A stretch of 64,000 nt of DNA, taken from positions 1-64,000 of the forward strand of contig DATEKK010000198.1 in the NCBI GenBank assembly GCA_035277485.1, read 5' to 3'. Position numbers and translations under genes: made by a program. The first letter of the stretch is position 1; every line of letters starts with the position of its first letter. The notes beneath the pieces were generated by a model. It saw nothing but the letters and a program-made list of their open reading frames with translations, was not told the origin of the DNA and made no database searches. Shown here one piece after another: positions 33,482 to 42,455 of the stretch. Source of the stretch: JADGGM01 sp035277485 (lineage in GTDB: Bacteria; Gemmatimonadota; Gemmatimonadetes; Gemmatimonadales; Gemmatimonadaceae).

Positions 33482-35338
33482 ATGCCGACCTTCGCAGAGT
33501 CGCGCGCCGTCATGCACCTGTCGACTAGAGCCGTTCGCCTTCGCGCGTCGTCGATCGCGCTGTCCCTTGCGCTCATCTTCGCACTCGCGGGGTTGTACGC
33601 GGTCGATCGCTCGCTCTCGAGCTCCAATCGCGCGCAGGTCCAAGTCGAAGCAGCGGAATCGGCCGCGCTCGTCGCCGGCTTCCTCGCTGTGCACACTGAA
33701 GCCCTGCAATCCATCCGCGGACTCTACCTCGATACGACACGCGTCGTACAAGGAGAACAGTTCCAGTCGCTCGTCAGCTCGATGTCGCAATACGCGAACT
33801 CGTTCCGCCGCATCTGGATCACCGACACGGCTGGCCGTGTGCGCGAGCAGCATCTCTTCGGAGCCTCATCCCCACGGCTCCCGGAAAACCTCGACGTCGA
33901 CACCGTGAGCGCGCTCGACGTGAATCGGCTGGCCGCCGCCGCTCGCGCGACGCACAAGGGACAACTCACGAAACCCGGAGAGATGATCACCGGCGATCGC
34001 GGCGTGTTGATGCTCGAACCGATTTACGTCGGCAACGGATTTCGCGGCTTCGCGGGCGGCACGATCACGACCGATGCGATCATCGCGAGTGTCATGCAAG
34101 CGCGGCCGCGCGTGCGGGGCCAACTCGTGATCGTCGCCGACAAAGACACGGTCGCCGCAACCGCACGCGCGATTACGAGAGAGTCGAACGTCGATACTGC
34201 CTCGTCCGTGCTGCCGGTACCCGGCGGCGGTGAGTGGCACGTGATCGTGATGCGACGCTCGAGCTACGCCAACGTCCGCCCGCTCGTATGGGGAATCGGA
34301 TTGGCGACGCTCAGCGCATTGATCGTGATGCTGTTGCACGAGCGTCGCCAAGGCATCCGGCTCGCGGAGCGGTCCACGGAGCTCGAGCGGCTGTCCGCGG
34401 AGTTGCTGCGCGCGAATCGCTCAAAGAGCGAGTTCCTGGCCAACGTGTCGCACGAGTTGCGCACGCCGCTCAACGCGATCGTGGGCTTCGTCGAGCTGCT
34501 CCGCGACGGCGTCTATGGCGAGCTCGGGCAACGCCAGATCTCGCCGGTCGAGCGCATTGCGTCATCGGCCAATCATCTCCGGCTCCTCGTCGACCAGATC
34601 CTCGACCTGGCAAAGATGGCGGCCGGGCGTCTCGAGGTGCATCGGGAAACGATCGACCTGCGCGCCTTTGTCCTAACGGTGGCCAGCGAGGTGGAGCCGC
34701 TGATCGCCGAACGTGGCCTCGAGTTCTCGATCGCGGTCAGCACCGAGCTGCCGCGTGTGCGCACCGATCCGATGCACTTGCGTCAGATCCTGATGAACCT
34801 GCTCAGCAACGCCACCAAGTTCACGCCATCGGGCAGCATCACGATCCGAGCTCGCCATCTCGAGCCGCCGCCGCCGGCGCCCAGCGTCAGTCACGGCGGC
34901 GTCGCGCGCCCGTTGATCTCTGCAGTCGCCTCCCAGCTCGGCGCGCCGCCGGCTCCCGTGCCGACGCCGGCTCCCGGTGGGCCGCCCGCGACGCACGAAG
35001 GCCTGACCTCGCCGAGTGGGGGGTGGATCGCGCTCGATGTTTCGGACTCCGGCATCGGCATCGCCGCGAACGAGCGCGAGCGGATCTTCGGTGAGTTCGA
35101 GCAGGTGAACGCCGGTCCCCGCGGCGATTCGATTCGCCGCGGCACCGGACTCGGCCTCGCCATCTCGCGGCGGCTCGCTCGTCTGTTAGGCGGCGACATC
35201 GCCATCGAGAGCGAGTTGGGCAAGGGGTCGACGTTTACGGTCTGGATTCCGGTCGAGCAGGAGCCGGCACGGCCGGCGCCGCACGCCGACGCGCCGGCAG
35301 AAGTAAGCCCGCCGCGCGCTCGAGCCGACGTGACTTAA
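33482..35338 (+). CDS. Membrane sensor histidine kinase
   Basis: 618 aa. One membrane helix lies near residues 20-42 (LRASSIALSLALIFALAGLYAVD), an extracytoplasmic sensor of about 220 residues follows, and a second helix is at VRPLVWGIGLATLSALIVMLL. The H-box FLANVSHELRTPLNAIVGFVELL carries the phospho-accepting His. ATPase boxes are LMNLLSNATKF (N), DSGIGIAANERERIFGEFEQ (G1) and GTGLGLAIS (G2). A Pro/Ala-rich segment of about 50 residues (34863-35020) is inserted between N and G1. There is no adjacent response regulator, so the partner is unknown. ATG 33512 is an alternative start. Confidence 0.9.
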   Translation: MPTFAESRAVMHLSTRAVRLRASSIALSLALIFALAGLYAVDRSLSSSNRAQVQVEAAESAALVAGFLAVHTEALQSIRGLYLDTTRVVQGEQFQSLVSSMSQYANSFRRIWITDTAGRVREQHLFGASSPRLPENLDVDTVSALDVNRLAAAARATHKGQLTKPGEMITGDRGVLMLEPIYVGNGFRGFAGGTITTDAIIASVMQARPRVRGQLVIVADKDTVAATARAITRESNVDTASSVLPVPGGGEWHVIVMRRSSYANVRPLVWGIGLATLSALIVMLLHERRQGIRLAERSTELERLSAELLRANRSKSEFLANVSHELRTPLNAIVGFVELLRDGVYGELGQRQISPVERIASSANHLRLLVDQILDLAKMAAGRLEVHRETIDLRAFVLTVASEVEPLIAERGLEFSIAVSTELPRVRTDPMHLRQILMNLLSNATKFTPSGSITIRARHLEPPPPAPSVSHGGVARPLISAVASQLGAPPAPVPTPAPGGPPATHEGLTSPSGGWIALDVSDSGIGIAANERERIFGEFEQVNAGPRGDSIRRGTGLGLAISRRLARLLGGDIAIESELGKGSTFTVWIPVEQEPARPAPHADAPAEVSPPRARADVT

Positions 35339-36261
35339 GCCGTCGGCGCTTCCGGATCCTCGCGATGCAGCAGGGAGCGCACGCGCCGCAACAACCCATC
35401 CTTACGCGCCGGCGGTGCCTCGACCGCGGCGCGCAGCGCCGTCGCGAACGACAACGTGTCCGGATATCGATCGGACGGATTGCGCGCGAGCCCTTTCATG
35501 ACCACGGACTCGACCGCCGGCGACACGTCGAGTCCCTTGCGCGAAGCGAGCAGCGGAATCGGCGGCTGCGACAGCAGCTGCGTGAACATTTCGCGCTGTG
35601 ATTTCGCCGTGTACGGGAGCGACCCCGAGAGCAGGTAATACGCGATGGTGGCCAGGCTGTACTGATCGGCCGCCGCGGTCACGAGTTGTCCCGACAGCGC
35701 TTCCGGCGCGACGTACATGAGCGTGCCGACGAAAAATCCCGCCCGCGTTAGGCGTTCGTCGGGTGAGAGATCCGTCTGCGCCGCGATACCGAAATCGAGC
35801 AGCTTGGCCCGCTTCGTCGCCGCATCGTACATCAAGTTGTCGGGCTTGAGATCTCGATGAATGATGCCGGCCGAGTGCGCAGCGTGGACGGCGTCCGCAA
35901 TTTGCTGGATGATGGCCGCGACTTCCGCCGGCGGCAGCGGCGCATGCCGCTTCGCGTACTTCTCGAGCAGCTCGCCCGGCGCCCATTCGGTTGCGAGGAA
36001 ATGAAGGCCCGGTCGCGCCTCGCCGATCTCGATGGTCCGGACGACGTTCGGATGGATCACCTTGGTCCCGTACGTCGCCTCGCGGAGAAACCGCGCGACC
36101 GCCGTCTTGTCGTTGCGCAACTTTTCGCGCAACACTTTCACCGCGACAGTGCCGTGCTGCGGATGATCGGCGCGGTACACTACCGCCGTTCCTCCTTCGC
36201 CGACCATATCGTGGAGCTTGTACCCAGCGAGCGTCGTCCCGGAGAGGTTCTCGCGACTCAC
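35335..36261 (-). CDS. Serine/threonine protein kinase (Hanks type)
   Basis: 308 aa, cytoplasmic kinase domain without a membrane anchor. Subdomains: GEGGTAVVYRA (glycine loop), VAVKVLRE (ATP lysine), HRDLKPDN (catalytic loop), LLDFGIA (DFG), MYVAPEAL (APE-like) and DQYSLATIAYYLLSGSLPY. The short C-terminal tail is Arg/Leu-rich (PPARKDGLLRRVRSLLHRED). I placed the start at GTG 36261 because the domain begins soon after. An in-frame ATG at 36408 would add 49 residues of non-domain sequence. It converges on the histidine kinase gene by four bases. Confidence 0.85.
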   Translation of the reverse strand: MSRENLSGTTLAGYKLHDMVGEGGTAVVYRADHPQHGTVAVKVLREKLRNDKTAVARFLREATYGTKVIHPNVVRTIEIGEARPGLHFLATEWAPGELLEKYAKRHAPLPPAEVAAIIQQIADAVHAAHSAGIIHRDLKPDNLMYDAATKRAKLLDFGIAAQTDLSPDERLTRAGFFVGTLMYVAPEALSGQLVTAAADQYSLATIAYYLLSGSLPYTAKSQREMFTQLLSQPPIPLLASRKGLDVSPAVESVVMKGLARNPSDRYPDTLSFATALRAAVEAPPARKDGLLRRVRSLLHREDPEAPTA

Positions 36262-36739
36262 GCCGGCGAAGCTAACTGGACTCCTATGAGGCAGCAAGCA
36301 GGATGTGCGTAGCGGATCGTTAGTTGCGCGCCCTAGTTCGCGAAACGAGGGTACTCGAGTGGCGCCGAAAGCCGCGCGCCCAGACGGCTGTGGACTAAAG
36401 CCACTCATCCGAGATGTTAGCCGCTAAAGTGCTACGTTTGGCGCCTTACTGATCGAATAATGGCGCCCTAAAGCTAACGTTAGCCGGTTGGACAGCTCTT
36501 GTACGACCCGCCAATGCGTTCAGTCGGTGCCCGATCGCCGCCCGGCGCTCGGCCGCAGATGCCTAACGCAAGGCCACCGGCCAACATCCGAATGAAGGAA
36601 TATGTATCTTCTTGTGCCGCATGGCGTTCTCTTGACAAAATCGCAGGTCGAAACTATATAGGCGGCCGCAAAGCCGCCGCCGGCCTTGCCCCGCACGACG
36701 CCGTGCAGGATCCGTTTCACCCCGCAGGAGGCTGCTCGA
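36262..36739. other. Intergenic region with palindromic repeats and the csp promoter
   Basis: 478 bp between the kinase gene and the cold-shock gene. The left part (36395-36490) is AT-richer and repeat-laden. It has GTTAGCCG at 36416-36423 and 36479-36486, GGCGCC at 36440-36445 and 36462-36467, the perfect palindrome GCTAACGTTAGC at 36473-36484, and three CTAAAG hexamers. One exact dispersed octamer lies at 36561. The right part carries the csp promoter and leader. I see no coding frame. Confidence 0.6.
36632..36660 (+). promoter_or_regulatory. Near-consensus sigma-70 promoter of the cold-shock gene
   Basis: TTGACA at 36632-36637, a 17-bp spacer, then TATATA at 36655-36660. Transcription should begin near 36667, giving a leader of about 70 nt before the ATG at 36740. 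Leaders of cold-shock mRNAs often fold in a temperature-dependent way; here the leader has the GGCGGCCGC...GCCGCCGGC stretch that could pair. It is the clearest promoter in the window. Confidence 0.85.
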
Positions 36740-36943
36740 ATGGCCAGAGGGAAAGTGAAGTGGTTCAACGACGCCAAAGGTTACGGCTTCATTGAACAAG
36801 AGAGCGGCGAAGACGTCTTCGTGCATTTCTCCGCAATCGCGATGGACGGCTTCAAGACGCTCACCGAAGGACAGGAGGTCGAGTTCGAGATCAAAAGCGG
36901 CGACAAGGGTCTGCACGCCGCCAACGTTCAGCGGGTCAGTTAG
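36740..36943 (+). CDS. Cold-shock domain protein
   Basis: 67 aa. A single OB-fold cold-shock domain binds single-stranded nucleic acid. RNP1 is KGYGFIE and RNP2 is VFVHFS; it starts MARGKVKWFNDAKGYGF and ends HAANVQRVS. AGGAGG lies about 9 bases before the ATG. It has its own promoter upstream and a terminator downstream, so it is a single-gene transcript. Confidence 0.96.
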   Translation: MARGKVKWFNDAKGYGFIEQESGEDVFVHFSAIAMDGFKTLTEGQEVEFEIKSGDKGLHAANVQRVS

Positions 36944-37032
36944 ACGCTCCTCGAACTCACGGGCCATTCGATCCCCGCTTCCGCCTGCCGCCAACGCGTG
37001 GCAGGCGTTGGTGTCTGGAGACCGGGCTCGCA

Positions 37033-37080
37033 CGAATCCGCTTCGCGACCTCATCGCAAAGCGGATTCGTTCTTTTTTCT
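37033..37080 (+). terminator. Intrinsic terminator downstream of the cold-shock gene
   Basis: Perfect 11-bp arms CGAATCCGCTT (37033-37043) and AAGCGGATTCG (37059-37069) are followed directly by TTCTTTTTTCT. It lies 90 bp after the csp stop and 64 bp before polA. A second, T-less hairpin (GCCTGCC...GGCAGGC, about 36984-37012) precedes it. Confidence 0.9.
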
Positions 37081-37143
37081 CGTGGTCCAAGCCACCGCCC
37101 GTGCGTCCCTGGTTTCTCCCGCGTGGTCGGGTGACTTTTCGTC

Positions 37144-39960
37144 ATGCCGCCAAAAGAGCCAGCCCGCCTGTTCCTGGTCGATGGTTACGCCCTCATCTAT
37201 CGCGCCTTCTTCGCCCTCATCTCCCGGCCACTCACCACCAGCCGCGGCGAAAACACGTCGGCGGCCTGGGGCGTCGTCAATTTTCTCCAACGCCTGCTGG
37301 CCACGCACCGGCCCGATTATATCGGCTGGGTGCACGACTCCGGTCTCTCGTTCCGCCACGAGCGCTATCCCGACTACAAAGCAACGCGCGAAAAACTCGG
37401 CGAAGAGTTGCAGGCGGATTTCGATCGCGGGATGGAACGCATTGGAAGTCTCCTCGACGCGTACAAGGTCCCGGTCATCACCCTCAAAGGGTACGAGGCC
37501 GACGATGTCATCGGCACGATGGCCAGACTGGGTGTCGATGCCGGTCTCGACGTGGTCGTCGTCTCCGGCGACAAAGACTTTCAGCAGCTCGTTCGGCCCG
37601 GTGTGCGACTGCTCAATCCCGGTCGTGGCGGCGCCGCGGCTGTCGAAGAGCAGTGGGTCACGACCGAAAATGCATCGGAACGACTCGGCGTCCCCGCGGA
37701 GCGCGTAACGGATTATCTCGCGCTCGTTGGTGATTCGTCCGACAACATCCCGGGCGTGAAGGGCATTGGCGACAAGACAGCCGCCGAGCTCGTGTCCACG
37801 TATGGAACGCTCGAGAACATCCTCGCGAACGCGGAGTCGATCACCAAGAAGCGACCGCGCGAAGCACTCCTAACGCAGGCCGATGCCGCGCGTCTGTCGA
37901 AGGAATTAGTAACGATTCGCGAAGATTTGCCGATCGCGCTCGATCTCTCCGCACTGGCCGTTTCCGAGCCCGATCACGCGCGGCTGAAGGAATTGTTCGT
38001 CGAGCTCGAGTTCCACTCACTCGCGAAAGAGCACGCGACGGCGGCCCCGCGCCCGGTGGAGCGCGCGCACTATGTCACGGTCGACACGATTGCCGCACTC
38101 GAGAAGGTGTACGCACGCGCGCGCGCCGTACCGTACATCGCGGTCGATACGGAAACGGTCGTCGATCGCGACAGTCCGCTCGAGATCGATCCGCTGCGAT
38201 CCAAGCTGGTCGGATTGTCGATCGCGGTTGCGCCCGGCGAGGCGTACTACCTCCCGTTCCGTCACCGCCCGCACCGGCCGGCGCAGCAGGAATTGCTGCC
38301 GGACTCCGCGCCCCCGTCGGCGGCCGATGCGTCCGCGGCGGCAATCCGCAATCTGCCGCCGATCGACTCCGCCGAGATGGCGCCGCTGCGGGCGCTCCTC
38401 GAAGATCCGACCGTCCGGAAGACCGCCCAGAACTCCAAGTTCGACACGCTCGTGCTGCGGCGGGCTGGCGTTAGGCTCGCGGGCGTCGACTTCGACACGA
38501 TGATCGCGAGCTACGTGCTCGATCCGGGGCGCCGTTCGCACGGGCTGGACGTGCTCGCGCTCGAGTTCCTCGATCACAAGATGACCACGTACGACGACCT
38601 GTGTGGCAAAGGTCGCAACGCCGTGCCGTACGACGAGTGTGCCGTGAGCGCCGCACGCGACTATTCGTGCGAGGACGCGGACATGACGCTTCAATTACGT
38701 GCGCTGTTCGAGCCACAGCTCGACGCGTACTCGCTCACGAAGCTCATGTGCGAAATCGAACTACCGCTCGTGGGCGTCTTGGCGGAAATGGAATGGCAGG
38801 GCGTGTCGATCGATCGCCCGTGGTTCGCCTCGCTCAAAGAACGATTCCAGCGCGAGCGCGAGAGAGTGGAGCAGGACATCTACGAGGCCGCGGGCGAGCC
38901 GTTCAACATCAACTCGAATCCAAAGCTTCGCCAGATCCTGTTCGAGAAGCTCGAGCTGCCCGTGCTCAAGCGGACACCAAGCGGACCTTCCACCGATGCG
39001 TCAGTGCTTCAGCAGCTGGCAGAGCAGGGCCACGCGCTGCCGTCTCTACTCATGGAGTACCGCGAGCTGTCGAAGCTCGAGGGCACGTACCTCGATGCGT
39101 TGCCCGCGCTCGTGCATCCAGGCGACGGCCGCATTCACACGTCGTTCAATCAGACCGTCGCAAGCACGGGGCGCCTCTCGTCGAGCGACCCGAATCTTCA
39201 AAACATCCCCATCAGACGCGAGCTCGGTCGCGACATCAGGCGCGGATTCATCCCGCGGCCGGGTTGGAAATTGATCGCCGCCGATTACTCGCAGATCGAG
39301 CTGCGTTTGCTCGCGCATCTTTCCGCCGACGCCGCATTCGTGAACGCGTTCCGCGCGGGCGGAGACATCCATCGACAAACTGCGTCGATCATCTTCGGCG
39401 TGCCGATCGAAGACGTCACGCCCGACATGCGCGCGCGTGCGAAGACGATCAACTTCGCGACGATCTACGGTCAGGGCGCCAACGCGTTGTCTCGCCAGCT
39501 TCGCATCGAGCCTGCCGAGGCGCGGCGTTTCATCAGTGAGTACTTCGAGCGGTTCCGCGGCATTCGCGTTTATCTGGATTCGATGGTCGAATTCGCCCGC
39601 GAGAACGGGTACGTGCAAACGCTGTTCGGCCGGCGCCGATACATCACCGAATTGCGTGATCGCAACTTCAGCGTGCGACAATTCGGTGAGCGCACGGCCA
39701 CCAATTCTCCCATCCAGGGCTCCGCCGCGGATCTCATCAAGATCGCGATGATCAGGATCCACGAATCGCTTCGCACGAGTGGAGCGCGCTCGATCATGAT
39801 TCTTCAGGTGCACGACGAGCTGGTATTCGAAGCGCCGAGCGATGAGATCGACGCAGTGCGCGAGCTCGTTAGTCACGAGATGGAACATGCGGCGGAGCTC
39901 TCGGTTCCGTTGGTCGTGGACATCGGCGTCGGTGACAACTGGCTCGAGACGAAGCAGTGA
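37144..39960 (+). CDS. polA: DNA polymerase I
   Basis: 938 aa, all three domains. The 5'-nuclease starts LFLVDGYALIYRAFFAL and has GDKDFQQLV and the helix-hairpin GDSSDNIPGVKGIGDKTA. The 3'-5' exonuclease keeps its acidic residues (AVDTETVV, NSKFDTLVL, YSCEDADMTL), so proofreading is probably intact, unlike Taq-type enzymes. Polymerase motifs are ADYSQIELRLLAH (A), RARAKTINFATIYGQGAN (B/O-helix) and LQVHDELVFE (C). It acts in repair and Okazaki fragment maturation. Confidence 0.96.
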   Translation: MPPKEPARLFLVDGYALIYRAFFALISRPLTTSRGENTSAAWGVVNFLQRLLATHRPDYIGWVHDSGLSFRHERYPDYKATREKLGEELQADFDRGMERIGSLLDAYKVPVITLKGYEADDVIGTMARLGVDAGLDVVVVSGDKDFQQLVRPGVRLLNPGRGGAAAVEEQWVTTENASERLGVPAERVTDYLALVGDSSDNIPGVKGIGDKTAAELVSTYGTLENILANAESITKKRPREALLTQADAARLSKELVTIREDLPIALDLSALAVSEPDHARLKELFVELEFHSLAKEHATAAPRPVERAHYVTVDTIAALEKVYARARAVPYIAVDTETVVDRDSPLEIDPLRSKLVGLSIAVAPGEAYYLPFRHRPHRPAQQELLPDSAPPSAADASAAAIRNLPPIDSAEMAPLRALLEDPTVRKTAQNSKFDTLVLRRAGVRLAGVDFDTMIASYVLDPGRRSHGLDVLALEFLDHKMTTYDDLCGKGRNAVPYDECAVSAARDYSCEDADMTLQLRALFEPQLDAYSLTKLMCEIELPLVGVLAEMEWQGVSIDRPWFASLKERFQRERERVEQDIYEAAGEPFNINSNPKLRQILFEKLELPVLKRTPSGPSTDASVLQQLAEQGHALPSLLMEYRELSKLEGTYLDALPALVHPGDGRIHTSFNQTVASTGRLSSSDPNLQNIPIRRELGRDIRRGFIPRPGWKLIAADYSQIELRLLAHLSADAAFVNAFRAGGDIHRQTASIIFGVPIEDVTPDMRARAKTINFATIYGQGANALSRQLRIEPAEARRFISEYFERFRGIRVYLDSMVEFARENGYVQTLFGRRRYITELRDRNFSVRQFGERTATNSPIQGSAADLIKIAMIRIHESLRTSGARSIMILQVHDELVFEAPSDEIDAVRELVSHEMEHAAELSVPLVVDIGVGDNWLETKQ

Positions 39961-40045
39961 CGGGTGCGACGAGACATTGGCGAGAGTCAATCGTCTTCCT
40001 GAACATCCTCGTTGCACCCAGCGATCCGGTGTCAGAGAGCGTCCA

Positions 40046-40510
40046 GTGCACTGCTTTGCACCCTCGAGAAGTCATGCGCGTGTTCTCTCTGCGAGCTCAA
40101 CGGCTACGCTGAGCGCTGGGCCGAGACACGGCCGCGCCCTGCGCGGTTTCTCGATGATCGAATTGCTTGTCGTGATGGTGGTGATGGGGGTGCTGGTCGG
40201 TTTGGCGATTCCGCGCTACCGCGAGTACAAGAGGCGCTTCTACGTGACCACGATGGTCACGGATCTGAGGAACCTCGCCACGACCGAGGAAGCGTACTGG
40301 AACATCACCGGGACCTACAGCACCGACCTTCGAGTGATCCAGTACAACAGCAGTCCGCGCGTGTCCGTCAGCATGGTGTCGGCTGACACACTCGGTTGGG
40401 CGGCGAAGGCCTACTATGCCGGCGACAGCGCCATGTGCGCCATCTACTACGGCAATGCGCCGGTCCTGGCGCCCGCCACGCTCAAGAACGTCATCGGCTG
40501 CACCCAGTGA
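40046..40510 (+). CDS. Type IV pilin-like protein (first of a pair)
   Basis: About 154 aa. The prepilin motif is clear: RG|FSMIELLVVMVVMGVLVGLAIP, with Glu at +5 and a hydrophobic helix, then a globular domain with DLRNLATTEEAYWNITGTYSTDL and a C-terminal Cys pair. No ATG precedes the motif in frame; I use GTG 40046, giving a leader of about 36 residues, but the start is uncertain. It is probably exported by the type IV pilus/type II secretion machinery. It shares the DLRNLAT-EE-Y-YSTDL core with the next gene, so the two are paralogues. Confidence 0.75.
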   Translation: MHCFAPSRSHARVLSASSTATLSAGPRHGRALRGFSMIELLVVMVVMGVLVGLAIPRYREYKRRFYVTTMVTDLRNLATTEEAYWNITGTYSTDLRVIQYNSSPRVSVSMVSADTLGWAAKAYYAGDSAMCAIYYGNAPVLAPATLKNVIGCTQ

Positions 40511-40727
40511 GGACGCCCGCTTAGCGCGCTCTCATCCTGGCATTGCAGTCTGCCACAAGGATGGCAAATCGAGCGGTCAGAATAACCGTGGCCTGACGTC
40601 TCCTACACTGTAACTCACCGACCCACAACACGTTATAAGCAATACGCCAGGCGGCACCCCCATTGCCCTTGGACCCCCGTGTGAGCCACGCGTCGTGGCA
40701 TCAATTCACGGTCATGGGGAACGTCCT

Positions 40728-41114
40728 ATGTCTCGCTCCCACAAATCCGGCTTCACCCTAATCGAGTTGCTGATCGTAGTCGTGATCATTGGCGTTCTTG
40801 CCTCGATCGCGATTCCGAAGTTCTCCGCGACGAAAGGCAAAGCCTATACGGCAACGATGCGGTCCGACCTTCGCAATCTCGCCACCGCGGAAGAGTCGTA
40901 TTACTACACGAACGACGTCTACTCGACCGACCTCACGGCGATCAATTTTACGCCGTCCTCCGGCACGACGGTGACGGTTGGCGAGGCGTCGCCATCGGGA
41001 TGGTCGGCAACCGCGAGCCACCCCGGCGCATCGTCTTCCGTATGCGCGATCTACATTGGCACCGCTACACCGCCGTCTCCTGCCACTGTGGAGTCCGTCG
41101 TCGCCTGCAACTAG
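40728..41114 (+). CDS. Type IV pilin-like protein (second of a pair)
   Basis: 128 aa. A short leader MSRSHKSG precedes the cleavage site G|FTLIELLIVVVIIGVLASIAIP, canonical for type IVa pilins (Phe +1, Glu +5). The globular part has SDLRNLATAEESYYYTNDVYSTDL, close to the upstream paralogue, and a Ser/Thr-rich tail with two Cys (VCAIYIG, VACN) that could form the usual disulfide loop. It could serve as major pilin for twitching, adhesion or DNA uptake. ATG 40728. Confidence 0.88.
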   Translation: MSRSHKSGFTLIELLIVVVIIGVLASIAIPKFSATKGKAYTATMRSDLRNLATAEESYYYTNDVYSTDLTAINFTPSSGTTVTVGEASPSGWSATASHPGASSSVCAIYIGTATPPSPATVESVVACN

Positions 41115-41150
41115 CGAGATACAGGAAGGCTTGAGCTTCGAGGCAACGCG

Positions 41151-41420
41151 TTGACGGGCTGGTATCGCGAATTCGAAAACCGACAAGCAGGAATGACATT
41201 CGCCATGGATGGCGGCTTGTGGCTGCACCGGCACGTGTACCGGGGGCAGCCCATGGCGCATCTGGTATCCACCGATCGTGAGCGATTGCTCGCGTACGGA
41301 CGCGACGTTGGGCTCCCTCCCGAACGTCTCCAATACAAACCGCTCAAAGATCCGCGCACAGGCATTCGTCGAGATGCCTGGCATTGGGATCTCGTTGGGC
41401 GATTCCTTCCTCCGCGCTGA
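41151..41420 (+). CDS. DUF4031-family small protein
   Basis: 89 aa. It contains WLHRHVYRGQPMAHLVSTDRERLLAYGRDVGLPPERLQYK and ends HWDLVGRFLPP, fitting DUF4031, a small family with a conserved HxDL-type end. Function unknown. The start is TTG 41151 or ATG 41193. It sits downstream of the pilins but shows no obvious link. Confidence 0.6.
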   Translation: MTGWYREFENRQAGMTFAMDGGLWLHRHVYRGQPMAHLVSTDRERLLAYGRDVGLPPERLQYKPLKDPRTGIRRDAWHWDLVGRFLPPR

Positions 41421-41513
41421 GAACAAACAGCGCACGGATGGCAATCGCGGGTTGTTGACGCCCGCATCGAGCGCAGGAAGATTGCAGCCATGCTATCGGC
41501 CGGCCGTGTAGTG

Positions 41514-42455
41514 ATGCAGCGCGCGACGCAGCTCGGCGTGCTCGTTGTGCTGCTCGCGTCGTGCGAACGATCCAAGAAGCCCGCGCCGGCGCGTACGGCC
41601 CCGCCTAACGCAGCAGAATCGGTGGCGACGCAACCGCCGCCGGCGCCATCGACGCAATGGGACTCGAGCGCCGGTCCCGTGGTGTTGGCCCGTGGCGCGT
41701 CGGCGGCGAACGCGTGGGTCGTGTTCCCCGATTACAGCGACAGCACCGTGCCCGATACGCTGCAGCTGGACGCAACAACGCTGCGCGGCGATTCGGTTTC
41801 ACTCGTGAGCCGCGGCGGCAGCGTGGACAGGGTGCCCGTGATTTCGGCGGGCTCGAAACAATGGGCAGGCGACGAGTGCGTCGAATGGCCGACCGCGACC
41901 CTCGGTGTCGGTGGAGACACGACGCGCTTCGCCGGCTGGACGGTGGGATTCGTTGACCAACACGTCTCTGCCATGCGTCTCGATTCGCTCGACGGCATGT
42001 CAGGCACCGACTCGGCGCGGTTGGCGGCCGATCTCACGCGGCTGGCGTCTGCGCTGCCGGACGACACGAGCCGCACCTTTCGCGGCATTCCGTTCTCGGT
42101 TCGCTACGCGTATCGCTTCGAAGCGCTTGCGGGTACGGAAGACGTCGTCGCCGATCTCGTTAGGCGCTTGAATCAGGAGGCCTCGCCGCTCGAGCAGCAC
42201 ACGCTCCTCATCGCCGAGCGGAGCACGACGACGCCCGATGCGGCGTTCCACGTCGCGTACCACGAGCGTGCGGGAGGATTGGAGGAGACGATCGAAACGA
42301 CCGATGTCCTTGCCGCTGTGCGCCTGCCGTCGCCGGCGCACGTTGGGCTTTTCGTATTGCGCGAAGGACAGGACACGAACGCGTACGCGCTCATCGAGCG
42401 ACAGCCGGACGGATCCTGGCGCGTGCGCTGGACGAGCGTGCACACCGGATGTTAG
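41514..42455 (+). CDS. Lipoprotein of unknown function
   Basis: 313 aa. The N-terminus MQRATQLGVLVVLLASCE carries a lipobox, then a Pro/Ala/Thr spacer (KKPAPARTAPPNAAE). The mature domain has WVVFPDYSDSTVPDTLQLD, DECVEWPTATLGV and YALIERQPDGSWRVRWTS, suggesting a beta-rich periplasmic protein. I recognise no family. ATG 41490 is the alternative start. It converges on the ABC permease gene by four bases. Confidence 0.65.
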   Translation: MQRATQLGVLVVLLASCERSKKPAPARTAPPNAAESVATQPPPAPSTQWDSSAGPVVLARGASAANAWVVFPDYSDSTVPDTLQLDATTLRGDSVSLVSRGGSVDRVPVISAGSKQWAGDECVEWPTATLGVGGDTTRFAGWTVGFVDQHVSAMRLDSLDGMSGTDSARLAADLTRLASALPDDTSRTFRGIPFSVRYAYRFEALAGTEDVVADLVRRLNQEASPLEQHTLLIAERSTTTPDAAFHVAYHERAGGLEETIETTDVLAAVRLPSPAHVGLFVLREGQDTNAYALIERQPDGSWRVRWTSVHTGC

